NCBI GenBank assembly: GCA_023078685.1
Contig: JALGAS010000002.1
Coordinates: 6,138,001 to 6,202,000, forward strand
Direction of reading: 5' to 3'
DNA from: Neopestalotiopsis rosae
Lineage: Eukaryota; Ascomycota; Sordariomycetes; Amphisphaeriales; Sporocadaceae
DNA length: 64,000 bases
Shown: positions 24,313-35,765 of the stretch, piece after piece
Numbering within the stretch: the stretch's first letter is position 1
Layout: each line of letters opens with the position of its first letter
The notes under the pieces: model-generated
Databases searched by the model: none
Told to the model about the DNA's origin: nothing
Seen by the model: the letters and a program-made list of their open reading frames with translations, nothing else
Made by a program: the position numbers and the translations under genes

Positions 24313-26302
24313 CTTGGGGTTGGTATTTTCTCTTTCAAGAACCAAAGTCTAGACCCCTATCTCATCAAGATACGAGAAGAGCGCCGGGTATGGTAAGCGA
24401 GCGAAGAACCCTGGGACCGTAGTACTCGGCTATGATGAGCGCCGATAAAGTGAGTGACTGAGGGCAAATGATTGAGAGAAATACAAGCACGACGCCCAAA
24501 GAAAAAGACGAGTTCAAACGACGGCTATAAGACGGGCGCTCTTGGGAAGCAAAAAAAGACGCGTAAAAAGTGATTCTTTTGTTGCGACGTGGTGTTCCCC
24601 TATGTCTCTAATCATACCTTAGTGTGTGTGGCGCAGTTCGGATAAGAAGCAGCACCCAGCAAAGGGGCGGCACAGGCAGACGCGCCGCCCTATTACCTAT
24701 TCTAAATGGCCATTTCGCTTGTTGTACTACCTTTTGTACGTTGGATGATCACGACATGATTGGCTAGGATAAGATGCATCTTGACACTTTGAAAGAAGAA
24801 AGAAGCAGAGATAGAAGAGAAAACTTATTATATATATTCTGTAGATAAGATAGATTATTGCGAGGTTTACTGATGCTGTCGTGTTACTTCGCTTGCAGAT
24901 CGCAGCATCACTTTATTTTGACCTTTATTATTAGCGGCTTAGTCATAAATTAAAGCCGGTCGGTTCGATTCAAAAGCCGGATCGGGTTTGTTTTTGAGCT
25001 GCATTGTGCTGACTGATGAGTGCGAGGGTGGAAAAAAAGGACCATTTGGCTTGTTAAGCTATCAGTAGTAGCGCGTGACAAATGCGCAGAGTCCAGACTT
25101 GGCAATTAAGCGTCTGACAGGCTTGAAACCCGTACATGCTTACGAAGTACGAGCTGCTCATCTCGTCTCCTGTAAATGATCAATTGTTTGCTAAAGAATC
25201 TTCTGGATACTGGATGTGTCAATTGCCTGAACCTGTCTTTATCGAAGTGGTTATTTTTATGCGAGCAATGAATCGATATTGTAAATATGGCTTTTTGTCG
25301 TTGGTATGGACATGCTGGGGTTGCCGCGCATATTCATATAATTCATCTCCTATTCCCTGCTTGGCTGAGTGTGTACAGGGCAGGAATCATTGAGCTGAAA
25401 TGCTGAGGGTATTGATTTATTCGTTGTGTAGGTATATAATGTATATATAGTATCCACATACTGATCCTGACGGATTGATCGGCAAGTATAGTCACTTCGA
25501 TTCACTGGCTGGGCTGGTGATTATTTCGCACTCGCTTGGCCCAGGCAGGGCGCCTTTACGTGGCTCCATTGACATTGTTTCCAGGGCACCTTACAAATGG
25601 TCAAGAAGAGAAACACGTATTGCTAGGATTATCTGATCTTCTTTGTCATCTGACATGTCACTAAAGCCAGAAGTCTTGGAAGAGCAAGGAAAAAGCAACT
25701 GATATGTACCATCTCCGGATTTTGTGCCCGAAAGCTTAGGTCCGTGGCTTCTAACTAGCTATGAAAAGTCTCCGGACCTGCGTTCGAGTCCGACTCCTGC
25801 TCTGCTATTGCACTAGGGACGGGACCCTTGAATGCCTGCCGGCCTGCCGATAGACGGCCAGGAACACGTAGTCCCTGGACAATTTCGTCGGACTGTTGAA
25901 AACTGCGACTCCTAACTCCATCCCAGCACCCTTGAGGCCTGCGATTTACGTGATGATCCAACCGGATGTTCATAGCTACTACTGACTAATAAGCACTAGA
26001 TATTAGGTATAGCTAGTGCTCTCATCAGGCCCTAGCGTCCGTCCCTACCGACTTGACTCAATATCGAGACCCTTGAAGGGGTGGACCGTAGCATGACGAA
26101 CCACATCGTCCAGAGATGGATTTGTGGTTTCTGATCTGTCTATAAAGGTTTGGCCAGTCTCCAGTCGGTTCCGCGGAAACTTTCCTGATCATATCCTCTT
26201 TCGTTCTTCCAAGTCAAACCTTCTCTACCATCTTGCACCAACTATACTATATACTCTCTGTACTATACACAGATATCCCTGCTTCCCTAACAGACTAAAA
26301 TC
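24313..26302. other. Intergenic region
   Basis: Two kilobases between two divergently transcribed genes. It is AT-rich in the middle (about 24.8-25.5 kb, with TATATAT runs). No protein family, tRNA or repeat was recognised; the longest frame is 85 codons. Confidence 0.55.
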
Positions 26303-27505
26303 ATGGCCGACAAACCATACTCGGAGCAGCCAGAGCTGCACACCAAGGCACCTCACCGTGCTGCTTTGCTTACATACCCCGGAAACCTCAGAGAAGCACT
26401 CCGCCAAGCTCAAGAAGACTCCACCAAGACCTTGCTCGGTGTCGCTCAAGGAATCCCTAGCGTATTTTTGACCAAGGTATGCTTTACCGAGCACGGATAT
26501 CTAGGGGATACTGGCAATACATCGTACTCACGCATTGAAACCAGGTCATGGCCTCGACAAAGCCCGACTTTATCTGGATAGACGTCGAGCACGGCATGTT
26601 TGATAGATTGACTTTGCACGAGTGAGTAGACTTCCGACCCGAGACAAGGTCGTCATTGCAAAAGTCAATTTTACGTACTAACAATAAAAAAAGTGCTATA
26701 CACGCTGCCCAGCACCACTCGGAAGGAAAGACCATGGTAGTCGTTCGCGTGCCCAAGCACGACGAGGTCAGCCTGTCCACGGCGCTCGACGCCGGTGCCG
26801 CTGGTATCGTCATCCCTCACGTCGAGAGCGCCGATGAGGTCAAACACTTTATCAAGGAGTGCTATTACCGTAAGAATCCATTTCGAAGAGAGGTCCCTCT
26901 GTGTAATCTGTTCACTCATAGCAAATATAGCCCCTCTTGGACAGCGTTCCTTCAGCCCCTGGACCTTTACCCCCGGCATCTCGGACGCATCCCTCTACAG
27001 CAACGACCCGTTCAACATGCAGAGCTCCAACCGCCACATTGTGCTCATCCCGCAGATTGAGAGCGTTAAGGGCGTTGAGAACGTTGAGGAAATTGCCGCC
27101 TGCGAGGGCATCTCGGGTCTCATGTTTGGTCCCGGTGACTTCATGGCCGACGCCGGTATTCCCTTGAAGCTTGGTGGCCCGCCGCACCCTGGTCTGATGG
27201 AGGCCATGGGCAAGTTTGGCGCTGCCGCGGCCAAGAACAATTTGCCGTTGTTTGGGTAAGTCGAGTCAACCGAATGTTCACAAGGAGAGATGAGAATGCT
27301 AACATTGAATTACAGTGGTGCGCAAACACCCGACATGGTTCCCATGATGATTCAGAATGGATACAGAGCCCTTGCCGTTACCTTTGATGTATGGGGTATT
27401 GCCAACATGGTCAAAGATGGAATGACCAAGGCGAGAGCTCTTGCGCAAAGCCTCAATGATCCTCCAAAAGAGGAAAAGGAGGTCACTCTGAATGCAAAGG
27501 AGTAA
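26303..27505 (+). CDS. HpcH/HpaI (citrate lyase beta-like) aldolase
   Basis: Predicted 313 residues from five exons: 26303-26476, 26545-26621, 26694-26869, 26931-27255 and 27316-27505. The introns are 60 to 72 bases. The family is a TIM-barrel class II aldolase that makes or splits 2-keto-3-deoxy acids, for example 2-keto-3-deoxy-L-rhamnonate or 4-hydroxy-2-oxoheptanedioate, giving pyruvate plus an aldehyde. Visible motifs: DVEHGMFD (metal and substrate region), GAAGIVIPHVES, PPLGQRSF, and IPQIES with the metal-ligand Glu. The real substrate cannot be read from the sequence. The last 15 residues are Lys/Glu-rich. No sugar-acid pathway gene is adjacent; the neighbour downstream is an unrelated HET gene. 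Confidence 0.9.
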
Positions 27506-27776
27506 TGCTGACAGAAGACTGAGTATATGAATGTAATAGAGTTAGATGTATAGAATAGAACAGTAGCGTCGCACACAGAATCCGCCGGGCCCGTGAGTGC
27601 TTGAAGCTTAATGGACGAGGCTAACATCGTCCATTGAAATGTGGTCTGACATTCATTCCACTCTCTCTTGTGTTTGAGTTCAGCCAGTGTGAAAACGCAC
27701 AATTCTCCACCTCTTACTGAACCCACCTTTCATTCCTCATACTAGTCGCACGCCAAGGGAGTTCCCAATTTCGAGG

Positions 27777-30493
27777 CTAAATTAAAGAATAAGCAAGCGG
27801 CATATACTGATAGCTTTGGCAAACTAACTCTTTCCTCGAGCGGATAAGCAAGGTCAAGTTTAACTTGTCCTTCGCATATGGTAATCTCTCAGCCATTGCC
27901 TTAATCTGGAACAAATGTGGCAATAAATTTTCAGATTGCCACCCTCGTCCGGTGGCATCAGTTTGTGTGTTGACCCAGGCAGAGTATATCAGCGAGACCG
28001 CAGTGGACAATGCCTTGTTGTAATTGTCAAGATCTAATTTGCTCTGAACTTCATTTTGGACTAGTGGAAGTATCCGCACACAGTCCTCTCCCTGGACCGA
28101 TTGCGTGACTAGAGAACTTCTCATCAAGTCTTTCAAGCTACCCTCAACAGCCGACTCATTTGGCGGGTACTTATTGAGGGCTAGTAAACTCCATGGATAT
28201 AGAATTCGGCGATGTATAGAACCGGCGTTAAAGAACGAGATGACTGATAAGAGAGCAAAGGTTGAAGGTTGGAGCTCATTAAACTGAGATATTATGGAGT
28301 CGTGTAAACACTTACTCGAATTAGATACTGTGTATGTATCGAAAAGGCCGGGTGCTTGGTTCATTGGAGCCAGATCAGGAATTTGGGCTAGAGTAAGTGG
28401 TGTGTTGCCCCGGCTTGCAATCATCCTGAGGTTTTTATCCTCACGTCTGGATGACTCGAACATGAGGTCCATCGCGACATCATTGAGAGGATCGAGAAGA
28501 ATGGGCTCCGAATCTAGCAGTCCACCGCAAGTTGAGTCTCGGCTGGTGACAAGCACACGTCCTGTATCAGTATTGATTATTGGGGCCCAACATCTCGCAT
28601 ATGTTCGATATACTTGACATTATCGAAGATAAGGAGGCATTGACCTGTGAGAGAGCCGCTAGAGGAGTAGGACATAAATTTGCGAAGATTGTTGAGCCAT
28701 TGAAAGACGCCAGGACTCATATCCGCATATTTGCCGTGTTCCTCATGATCAAGTCCGATATCTTTCGAGACTTGGCGAAATCCTTGATACATCGTCTCAA
28801 AATTGGAAGCATCGATCCAGATTATCGAGGAGAAGACATCCCCTTCGCGACATCGGTAGGCAAATTCCCTGGCAAGCTCAGTCTTCCCTACTCCCGCTAT
28901 ACCGGTGATGGCAACAATACTGGGCCTTTTAGCTTGGCCGTCAAGCCCTTCAAACAATCCACTGATCTTCCGAAGTTCGACCGATCGTCCATCAAATTTG
29001 TCATTTGTTCGCCATGGGAAGTCCTTTGGAAACATTCGCGAACGTTTGAATTGGTCTTTGTGCAACTGGGCTGCCTGTTCATAGATCATGTGACGCCCTT
29101 CACTCAAATTTTGGAGTTCCCCGAAGTATCGGTCCTTGGCATGAACCAGAGTCCTTTGGATTCCGAGCGTGGACGTGGAGCCTGTCGTATCACCAGGAGA
29201 GGGCAACCCCAGCTCCTGGTACTTCAGCGGACCCCAGTGTGGTTCGACGTAATCTTGAGACACAGAAGTCATCTTTGGTAGTATATATACTGCTGTCATT
29301 TTAAGGGTATCTCGACCCTCGGCTTGGAACCAGAGATCTCCATTGCGCTCGATAGGTCCTGCATCTGTGTTTGCCCTCCAGAAATAGCCTCGTGGGGTAT
29401 CAACCGTCGTGTGTAGGAGGATTACGGAAGGTATTAGGCTTTCCCCCTCGGTGCATGCGAGGATTGCAGCGTACAATTGCTGTTTCTCATCAATCTGTAC
29501 TATTGGGAGATTGATCGACAATCCGGCGTTCGTAGTGGTATAGTCAAGTCGAGCCTTGTCGGCATCGAGTCTGTTGAGGAAATTGTTGTAAGGTCGTTGT
29601 ATAAACCCGAAAGAATCTTTGAACTGATTTGGCGAAAGCGCCAGCATGGTTGACACGTGTTCAAAGGTATGACGCTGTGGGATGTCCGCTGGTGTTGGAA
29701 GGGTCCATGCGAAAAGGGTATGGTCATTCGAAGTTCGCATGATCTCCTGCTGAAGACGTATGAAGGCATTGTGTCCTTCTCCATATATAGGCGACATGTA
29801 GACACCAAAAATTCCCATCAGCGAATACGCTCTGTCCTCGATACGCGCAGTTCTTCGTTGTGCAGCCCAAGACATTCGGCTAGAGACGCTCACTGCTCTG
29901 ATCAAGTCGGGGTATCTGAGGATATCTCTGTGAATTCCTGATTTGCGCTCAATGTCTCTACTGATCTGAACCTCAGTTTTCTGACCAAGAAACCCCCACG
30001 ATGCATCGAAGAAGTGGACGGTCTTTGGTGCAATGAGTTCTTGTAACGTCCATCCCCTTTCGAACCAGAGACTTCCGGAGATTGAGGGGAGACTATTCCC
30101 AGCATTTCCCCCCTCCACGGGAGGCTCTGTAACCTTCTCGATATCATTCAAGAAAGCGTAGCAAACTTGCGAGTTCTCGTAGTAGGAGTACATGGAGGTA
30201 ATTGCCTCGGAAAGCTCGGCACTGCTGGACTTGTCGATACAGCATGTATCGATCCAAACGCGTCTGAGGCCGTCTTGATGCGCTCGTCTACAACACTTCT
30301 CCAGCTTCGCATACCCAACTTTGCTTTGTACGATATTGGAGCCGGAGAGGATGTCCTGGAATGTGACTTCATCCTCAGTGTTCCCCCATCTATGAGAGAG
30401 GATTGCATACCGGTCCTCCTGGCTGTTCCGCTCAAGCTCGATCTCAATCCTTCCACCAGGACCGTCCGGAAACCTCCATCTCAACAGGTGCAT
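27777..30493 (-). pseudogene. HET-domain plus NB-ARC (NLR-like) gene, frameshifted
   Basis: The intact reading would be about 900 residues. From the ATG at 30493 an N-terminal HET (heterokaryon incompatibility) domain runs to about residue 260: YAILSHRWG, WIDTCCIDK, FERGWTLQELIAP, then SRMSWAA and GEGHNAF. An NB-ARC type nucleotide-binding domain follows, with P-loop GIAGVGKTE near 531-539 and Walker B LLIFDNV. At about 28585-28595 the frame stops (TAA) right after RDVGPQ. The continuation, WAPIINTDTGRVLVTSRD and then a winged-helix-like part, is in another frame. No acceptable intron bridges the two, so one base appears lost. Proteins of this kind trigger cell death in nonself recognition. 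No TPR, ankyrin or WD repeats follow, so the ligand-sensing end is also missing or absent. A sequencing error is the main alternative. Confidence 0.72.
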
Positions 30494-31073
30494 GAGATCG
30501 AGCGAATATTTGAATATGGTAAAGGCTCTTGTTGGCAACTCAATGCTGAAGAAGCTGGTCAGCGTTTGGATCAAAACGCATGTGATGCCCAAGGCTTTCG
30601 AAATATGAAAGCCCTCGCCTTGCCACCTTCGATGCCCAATGTCAAGCTCCAACACAATTGTGTGGCCTATGTCATAGCATGCGGGGAACCTCTGGCCCGT
30701 AGTTGCATGGCCAAAATTCGATACACTTTTCGGTGTTGGTGCCCTCTATGTGTGTCACCATAAGCGTGCCACTCATATCGGTTAATCTTCGCACTAGTCG
30801 AGTGCTTTGCTGACAAAAAGCAGTTCAAGCTTATTATTCTCGTTCTATGTGAGGCATGCAAATTTTGATTCGAGGAAATTTCGATGGCATCACAGTTGTA
30901 TTTGATCAAGTGTAACGTAAATGACGTAGATCTGAATCGTTACTTCTTCGCGACGGAGACCCCTCACTCACAGCCTTGAATATATAAAGAGTGTATCTTT
31001 GACTTGGCATATCTTGTTAAATTCGAGATCTCCTTAGTTGTTCTTGAAGGCGAAGCTTTGTACTTTGCGCATA
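30494..31073. other. Shared upstream region of two divergent genes
   Basis: 580-base gap between the HET gene (-) and the CorA-like locus (+). The HET frame stays open without an ATG back to about 30655. No motif was recognised. Confidence 0.55.
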
Positions 31074-32662
31074 ATGGATTCTTCAGCTTTACCTGCCAAT
31101 TCTCCTCGATCGTCCCGGTCAATTCAAGAAGAGTCCCTCGAGGAACTCACGGCCGAGGCTCGGCGCTGCGGAATAGATGTTTTTGGCTAGGAAAGCTCCG
31201 AGGTGAGAGCCTGGTATTGAGGTTCTCGGATCGAAAACGCCAAGCTCAGGGAATACATCGAGAAACCTACTACGCCCGGGGAATTTCCTGCGCAGTATGA
31301 AAAGGCTGCCGGCCAGAAGTCTGTGTGCATCATTGAGAATATCAATTTACGATGGATCAAGAAGCTAGGGTATGCTTTGAATATCAACTCTACTTTCTTC
31401 TTACGATACATCAAGCCGCCTCCTTGCGAATTTGATTTGCGTAAGTATGTCAGGGAGGACAACGAATCAGGTTGGGACAAATGGAAACCGGGAAAGGGCA
31501 AGAAACTGCTTGCGCGTGAAGAAGGCGGTGTGCATCACTTTCACATCCCTGGGCGCATCCCCTACGCGGACAGACGTGTATCTTCCTGTCGATACAAGCG
31601 CACTGCCCTGGAAGATGACAACGCTGGGCCAGAGTGTGCATGTCATACTATTAAAGCGACAAATTCTGTGTGTTCTCCCAGTACCACTCCAAAGCTAAAG
31701 CTGCTTACATTTTCCGACTTGATCCTCGTGGATTCCCCTCTTCTAAGAGGACATTACAAAGATATCTTGACGAAGAACGGAAAACTCAGACCATCAAAGT
31801 TGTGTCTGTGGCTACCATGTGCTCGCCATCACAAGGGTCTCCCAGTACCGCAAGCATTCGAGGACACGCTTCCAGCAGATGACGGTAGTTCGAAAACTAA
31901 GCGACTAGCTTACAACCTCTTCAATGTTCTCGTACATTTCTGCAACATATCATCCTACTACAATCTATTGTTTGCAAGCGATCCACAATTAGTCCTGGTG
32001 TATTTGCAAATTTCATTTCCCAAGCAGCATTCTGGCATATTTTGGATCCCCTGAATGCGCAGATCAAATTATTTCTATTCGTGCACCTCAAGAGCAGCAT
32101 TATACAGGATTCGGCAACCGACGCCAACGATCGCCTGCTAGATCTGCAATATGATGTTGACAGCTTGCGATCTTGGTTGCTACACGCAGTTCACTTTGTG
32201 CCCCCTAATATATTAGCGTCAACACAGTCATATGGAAGGAGAAGCCTGATAGAGGAGCGCAAAGACTGCATAGAGCAAACAAACCAGCTTGAGGAGTCCA
32301 TTGTGACCGCATCGGAGCTGTTCATGAGTTCTCTGAGCATCATCGAAGCTCGATACAGCACGAAAATGACACAACTGGCCACAATCTATTTACCATTGTC
32401 GGTTGCTACGGGTATCTTTGGCATGAATTTGAAGGAGATCAACAATTCTAGTCTGGCGGTCTGGGTCGTTGTTGTTAATCTGGTCATCTTGGGCTTGGCT
32501 ACATTTGCGCTCTACTCGTCGACCGGAAAGATCAACCAGCCCGAGTTTTGGGAGAAGCTGATTCTCTCAAGGAAGCGGCTGAGGTCTCAAGCAAGATCAA
32601 CTCCGAGGCACGTTAAGAAGCAGAGCGAGTATGGAGTTCTGGAAGTCCTAAGGCATATCTGA
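31074..32662 (+). pseudogene. CorA-like magnesium-transporter family gene, degraded
   Basis: The C-terminal 200 codons (about 32000-32662) are a clear CorA-like end: a long helical segment, YLPLSVATGIFGMN with the GMN signature of the CorA pore, then a second membrane segment. Upstream, the frame from an ATG at 31074 reads sensibly (LEELTAEARRCGIDVFG), but it meets TAG at about 31188 and TGA at about 31218. It then continues in the same frame through family-like text (IIENINLRWIKKLG, DRRVSSCRYKR, DLILVDSPL) to about 31930, where it must switch frame to reach the CorA end. No ATG opens the later part and no splice pattern rescues all three breaks. Both stops are one transition away from sense codons. 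Fungal members of this family are often soluble-domain variants rather than proven Mg transporters. Confidence 0.62.
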
Positions 32663-32992
32663 ATCTGTCATGGCTATTATGATCTTTTGTGTAGGAGGCT
32701 GGATTGGACTCTATAACTGATGGTTTGTGCATCTACACATGGTGCACCGTCATTTGAGTGGAAGACCGTATCGTGTGAATCCTTCATTCATCATGCTTGA
32801 GATGCCATTGCAACTTGCTTCTTCACGTGATACTCGATGAATGTAACACAACATGCACTGCCATTTGCCTTCCGACCCTCTAGACCAATTAGCCAGAGAA
32901 ATTCAGATTGAAAAGCCTGGCACGCCACAATTCCACGTCACTTGCAATTCCGTCTTCCCATTCTTATTTCTGTGAGAAACGTTTTCGAGACC
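32663..32992. other. Intergenic region
   Basis: 330-base gap upstream of the DUF3176 gene; no feature beyond a likely promoter. Confidence 0.6.
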
Positions 32993-35031
32993 ATGGCACC
33001 CAACTATGGCAATAATGGGTTCTCGTCGACGGACGAACAGGAACACCATCCTTTGAACGACCTTTCGCCGGCATATACTGATCCACACTGGCTGAGGTCT
33101 TATGCGCACCGCAACTCGCAAGATGCTGATTACGACTCCACATCATATCTAGCAGGCGGCGTAACAAACTATCATAGTGATGATAGCGCAACAAGTCTCA
33201 CAGAGTCGGCACCAGCGGTGCACAATCCCTCCGCCTCATCAACGCACAAGCTTGTACAGGCCGAAATTGTGTCAGATATAACATCAAGCCTTGCTCAGTT
33301 TACCTTAAGGGACTGGCAGTGGGAGATTAGCGCTTCCATCTTCAGCTTAGCATGCTTTGCAGCGATTGTGGGTGTGCTCGCGACGTACGATGCAAAATCC
33401 TTGGCAAGCTGGAACTTCGTCTTTGGAATCACTCTCAACACGCTGATCGCAATCCTCTCAACCTTGTCAAGGTCGACCCTCCTGGTCCCTGTTACTTCCT
33501 GTATCAGTCAACTGAAGTGGATACACCTTGTCGCCGCCTCAAGGCCTCTCCGCGAGGTGCAGGTGTTTGACGATGCCAGCCGTGGCCCATGGGGATCTCT
33601 AGAGCTCATCTGGAAACTGCATATCAAAACGAAGCTTGCCACCTGGGGCTCCATTATCACAATTCTTACACTAGCGATGGGGCCTTTCACACAGCAGCTG
33701 CTATCGTATCCTCCAAGGTCCGTGGTCTCTGGAACTGCAACATACTACACCGGTCATATATATGACTCAGCATGGGGCCAATCTAGAATGATGCAGGTTG
33801 GGGGAGGCAAAAGCTGTGAGTTACCAGAAACATGTTCACAGATTACCATTCTAAAATGGTGCAAAAAGCTTCTACGATGGGCCCAAAGATGCAGGGCGCG
33901 ATACTCAGCGGCCTGTTCAATCTAAGTTACCCGGTACAATTCACTTGTACAACTGGAAATTGCCGATGGGACCAGTTTTCTACCCTTGCAGTCACGAGTA
34001 GTTGTCACAATGTTACGTCTGACACCGCCGTGATGTGTGATAGCTATGGTGCTGCCTTGCATTGCAATTATACCACACCTGCTGGTTTCTTTATTGGGTC
34101 TTCTTCTTTTTTGGACTACAGTGAATCAGCCACACTGTTCAACTATACAGCCTTCGAGCCATCATTTGAGAGCACTTCCAGACCTATAAATAGTACGCTT
34201 GCTAGGTTTGCGCTGGCTAATTTACAGGGGAATTTCAACATGTCAAATCCTGACGTCTTGGAGTGCGACATCCGCTTGTGCGCTAGGGTCACTCGTAATC
34301 TGACAGTCACGAATGGCACTCTCGACGCTGGTATTTCCGACGATATTGAGCTCGAGGGTGTTCCAGGTCTGTACGAGGAAAACCTGGAACTTGGAGTGGC
34401 AGGCGTCAGGGACTGGTATACCTTCAACATCACCGGAGATCATCCGACCTTTCCTGGCAATCGTACCTTTAGCTACCATGTGATCGACATTGAGGACATC
34501 AAACTATTCCTCTATGATATCTTCACCTCAAGCGGACCGGAGGAAGGCATCTTTACCGCGAACGAACTGGAGAAAGACTCCTTTCCCTCAAGCAAAGTGG
34601 GGCAAGGGTCCGGCGTGAATCCGTACTACTGGCCTCTTGCAGACTCCTCTGATCGTTCCAAGACTGTGGCTGACATCAGCCAGAGCATGAGCTACGCCAT
34701 AGCACAGGCTCCCAGCGGAGAAAAGTTGGAGGGAAAGGCTTTCGTCTCAGAATTATATATTCGAGTCCAGTGGCCATGGATAATCCTTCCCTTGGCAGAG
34801 GTGGTTATGAGCATATCACTGTTGGTGTGTACTTTAACCTATACTCGACACAAGGGAGTACCCGCCTGGAAGAGTTCTGGAATCGTACCGTTGCTGACGG
34901 TGATGGTGGGATGGGACAACAGCGAACTCAGAGCTGCATCTGCGAGGGAAGTTGAGAAACGGTCGCAGTATATGCGGGGACAACTGGTCACGAAGCATGG
35001 GGATGTGCAAGCCTTCTGCCGCACAGACTAA
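32993..35031 (+). CDS. DUF3176 family integral membrane protein
   Basis: Predicted 661 residues from exons 32993-33815 and 33869-35031. The 53-base intron (GTGAGT donor, TTCTAAAA branch, AAAAAG acceptor) restores the frame so that the chain reads into the family's TMGPKMQGAILSGLF segment and CTTGNCRW. A shorter 26-base alternative is too small to splice. Layout: disordered N-terminus (1-100); three membrane segments (about 115-140, 150-170 and 222-245); a large extracytoplasmic domain of about 330 residues with many N-glycosylation sites and conserved Cys; and one last membrane segment near 588-612. This architecture defines the fungal DUF3176 proteins, which have no known function. The ATG at 32993 is the first in frame. 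Confidence 0.87.
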
Positions 35032-35073
35032 AGTTTTTCATATATCTACAGAGGTTCTTGCTATATTCCAGAT

Positions 35074-35555
35074 TTAAGCAATCGAGATGCATCTAGTACA
35101 GATCCCGCCAATCTCCTCAATGTTGAGCTGTCTCTGACAGACATAACAGTCCGGACCCGTCTGGCAATCAGCCAACCCAGCATGGCCTTTTTGCTTGCCA
35201 ACCTTCACTACCTCATCAGTGTCCCATTCCAGTCCAGGAGTGCTATAGAAAGTCTTTGCGTCAAATGCGACACGAGAAGATGGAGAACAGGTAGCCTTTA
35301 CCGAATCACCTACGTGCTCCGTTTCAGACTGGCTAGGCTGAATGGTCAGTTTGCTTATCCTTTCTACAGTACCCGACAGCATGACATCAGCCATGTTGAC
35401 GTAGGAAATGCTGTCAGCCATCGTGAAAGCGGTTAGGAAGCCTGTACCTACCTGAAATGGCTCTGGGTATTCTCAAAAGTCTCTGGGCTGAATGTGCCTG
35501 GTAACAAGAGAGGTGATGGTTTGGGTTGATGTGTCCTGTTCCATGATTCTGGCAT
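35074..35555 (-). CDS. Small orphan protein with C-terminal Cys pairs (tentative)
   Basis: Two-exon model of 146 residues: 35555-35452 and 35410-35074. The 41-base intron is at the low end of size but has a good donor (GTAGGT) and a CTAAC branch 18 bases from the acceptor. Splicing joins an ATG-started exon ending in ETFENTQSHF to the downstream frame. An unspliced alternative starts at the ATG at 35421 and gives 115 residues. The end of the protein carries four Cys within 24 residues (CYVC and CTRC) and looks like a small zinc ribbon. No family is recognised. It converges on the DUF3176 gene with only 42 bases between the stop codons. Confidence 0.42.
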
Positions 35556-35765
35556 TCACTTGATTTGACAGCTCTATATAGGATGTTTCTCAGCGTATTT
35601 GCTTATATAAATGGTTTTCATAATGTGAACAAAGGGCATTGTAATGCATATCGTTGTTGATATGCTGGTGGCTGGCTACAGTAACCGACGACAATGAGCT
35701 GACCTGTTCGGCTTTGTTGCTATTGTTTTCTACCTTTGCTACAAGACCATTGTTGATTTGGGCCA

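Noticed and set aside
28567..28618. 52-base intron that would rescue the HET/NB-ARC frame
   Set aside because: The donor and acceptor exist, but the joined phase does not lead into the LVTSRD frame and it would delete conserved sequence.
28580..29281. 233-codon plus-strand frame over the HET/NB-ARC gene
   Set aside because: Shadow of the real domain-bearing strand, with no family resemblance.
33816..33841. 26-base intron in the DUF3176 gene
   Set aside because: Too short to splice; the 53-base intron with the same donor has a branch site and gives the family sequence.
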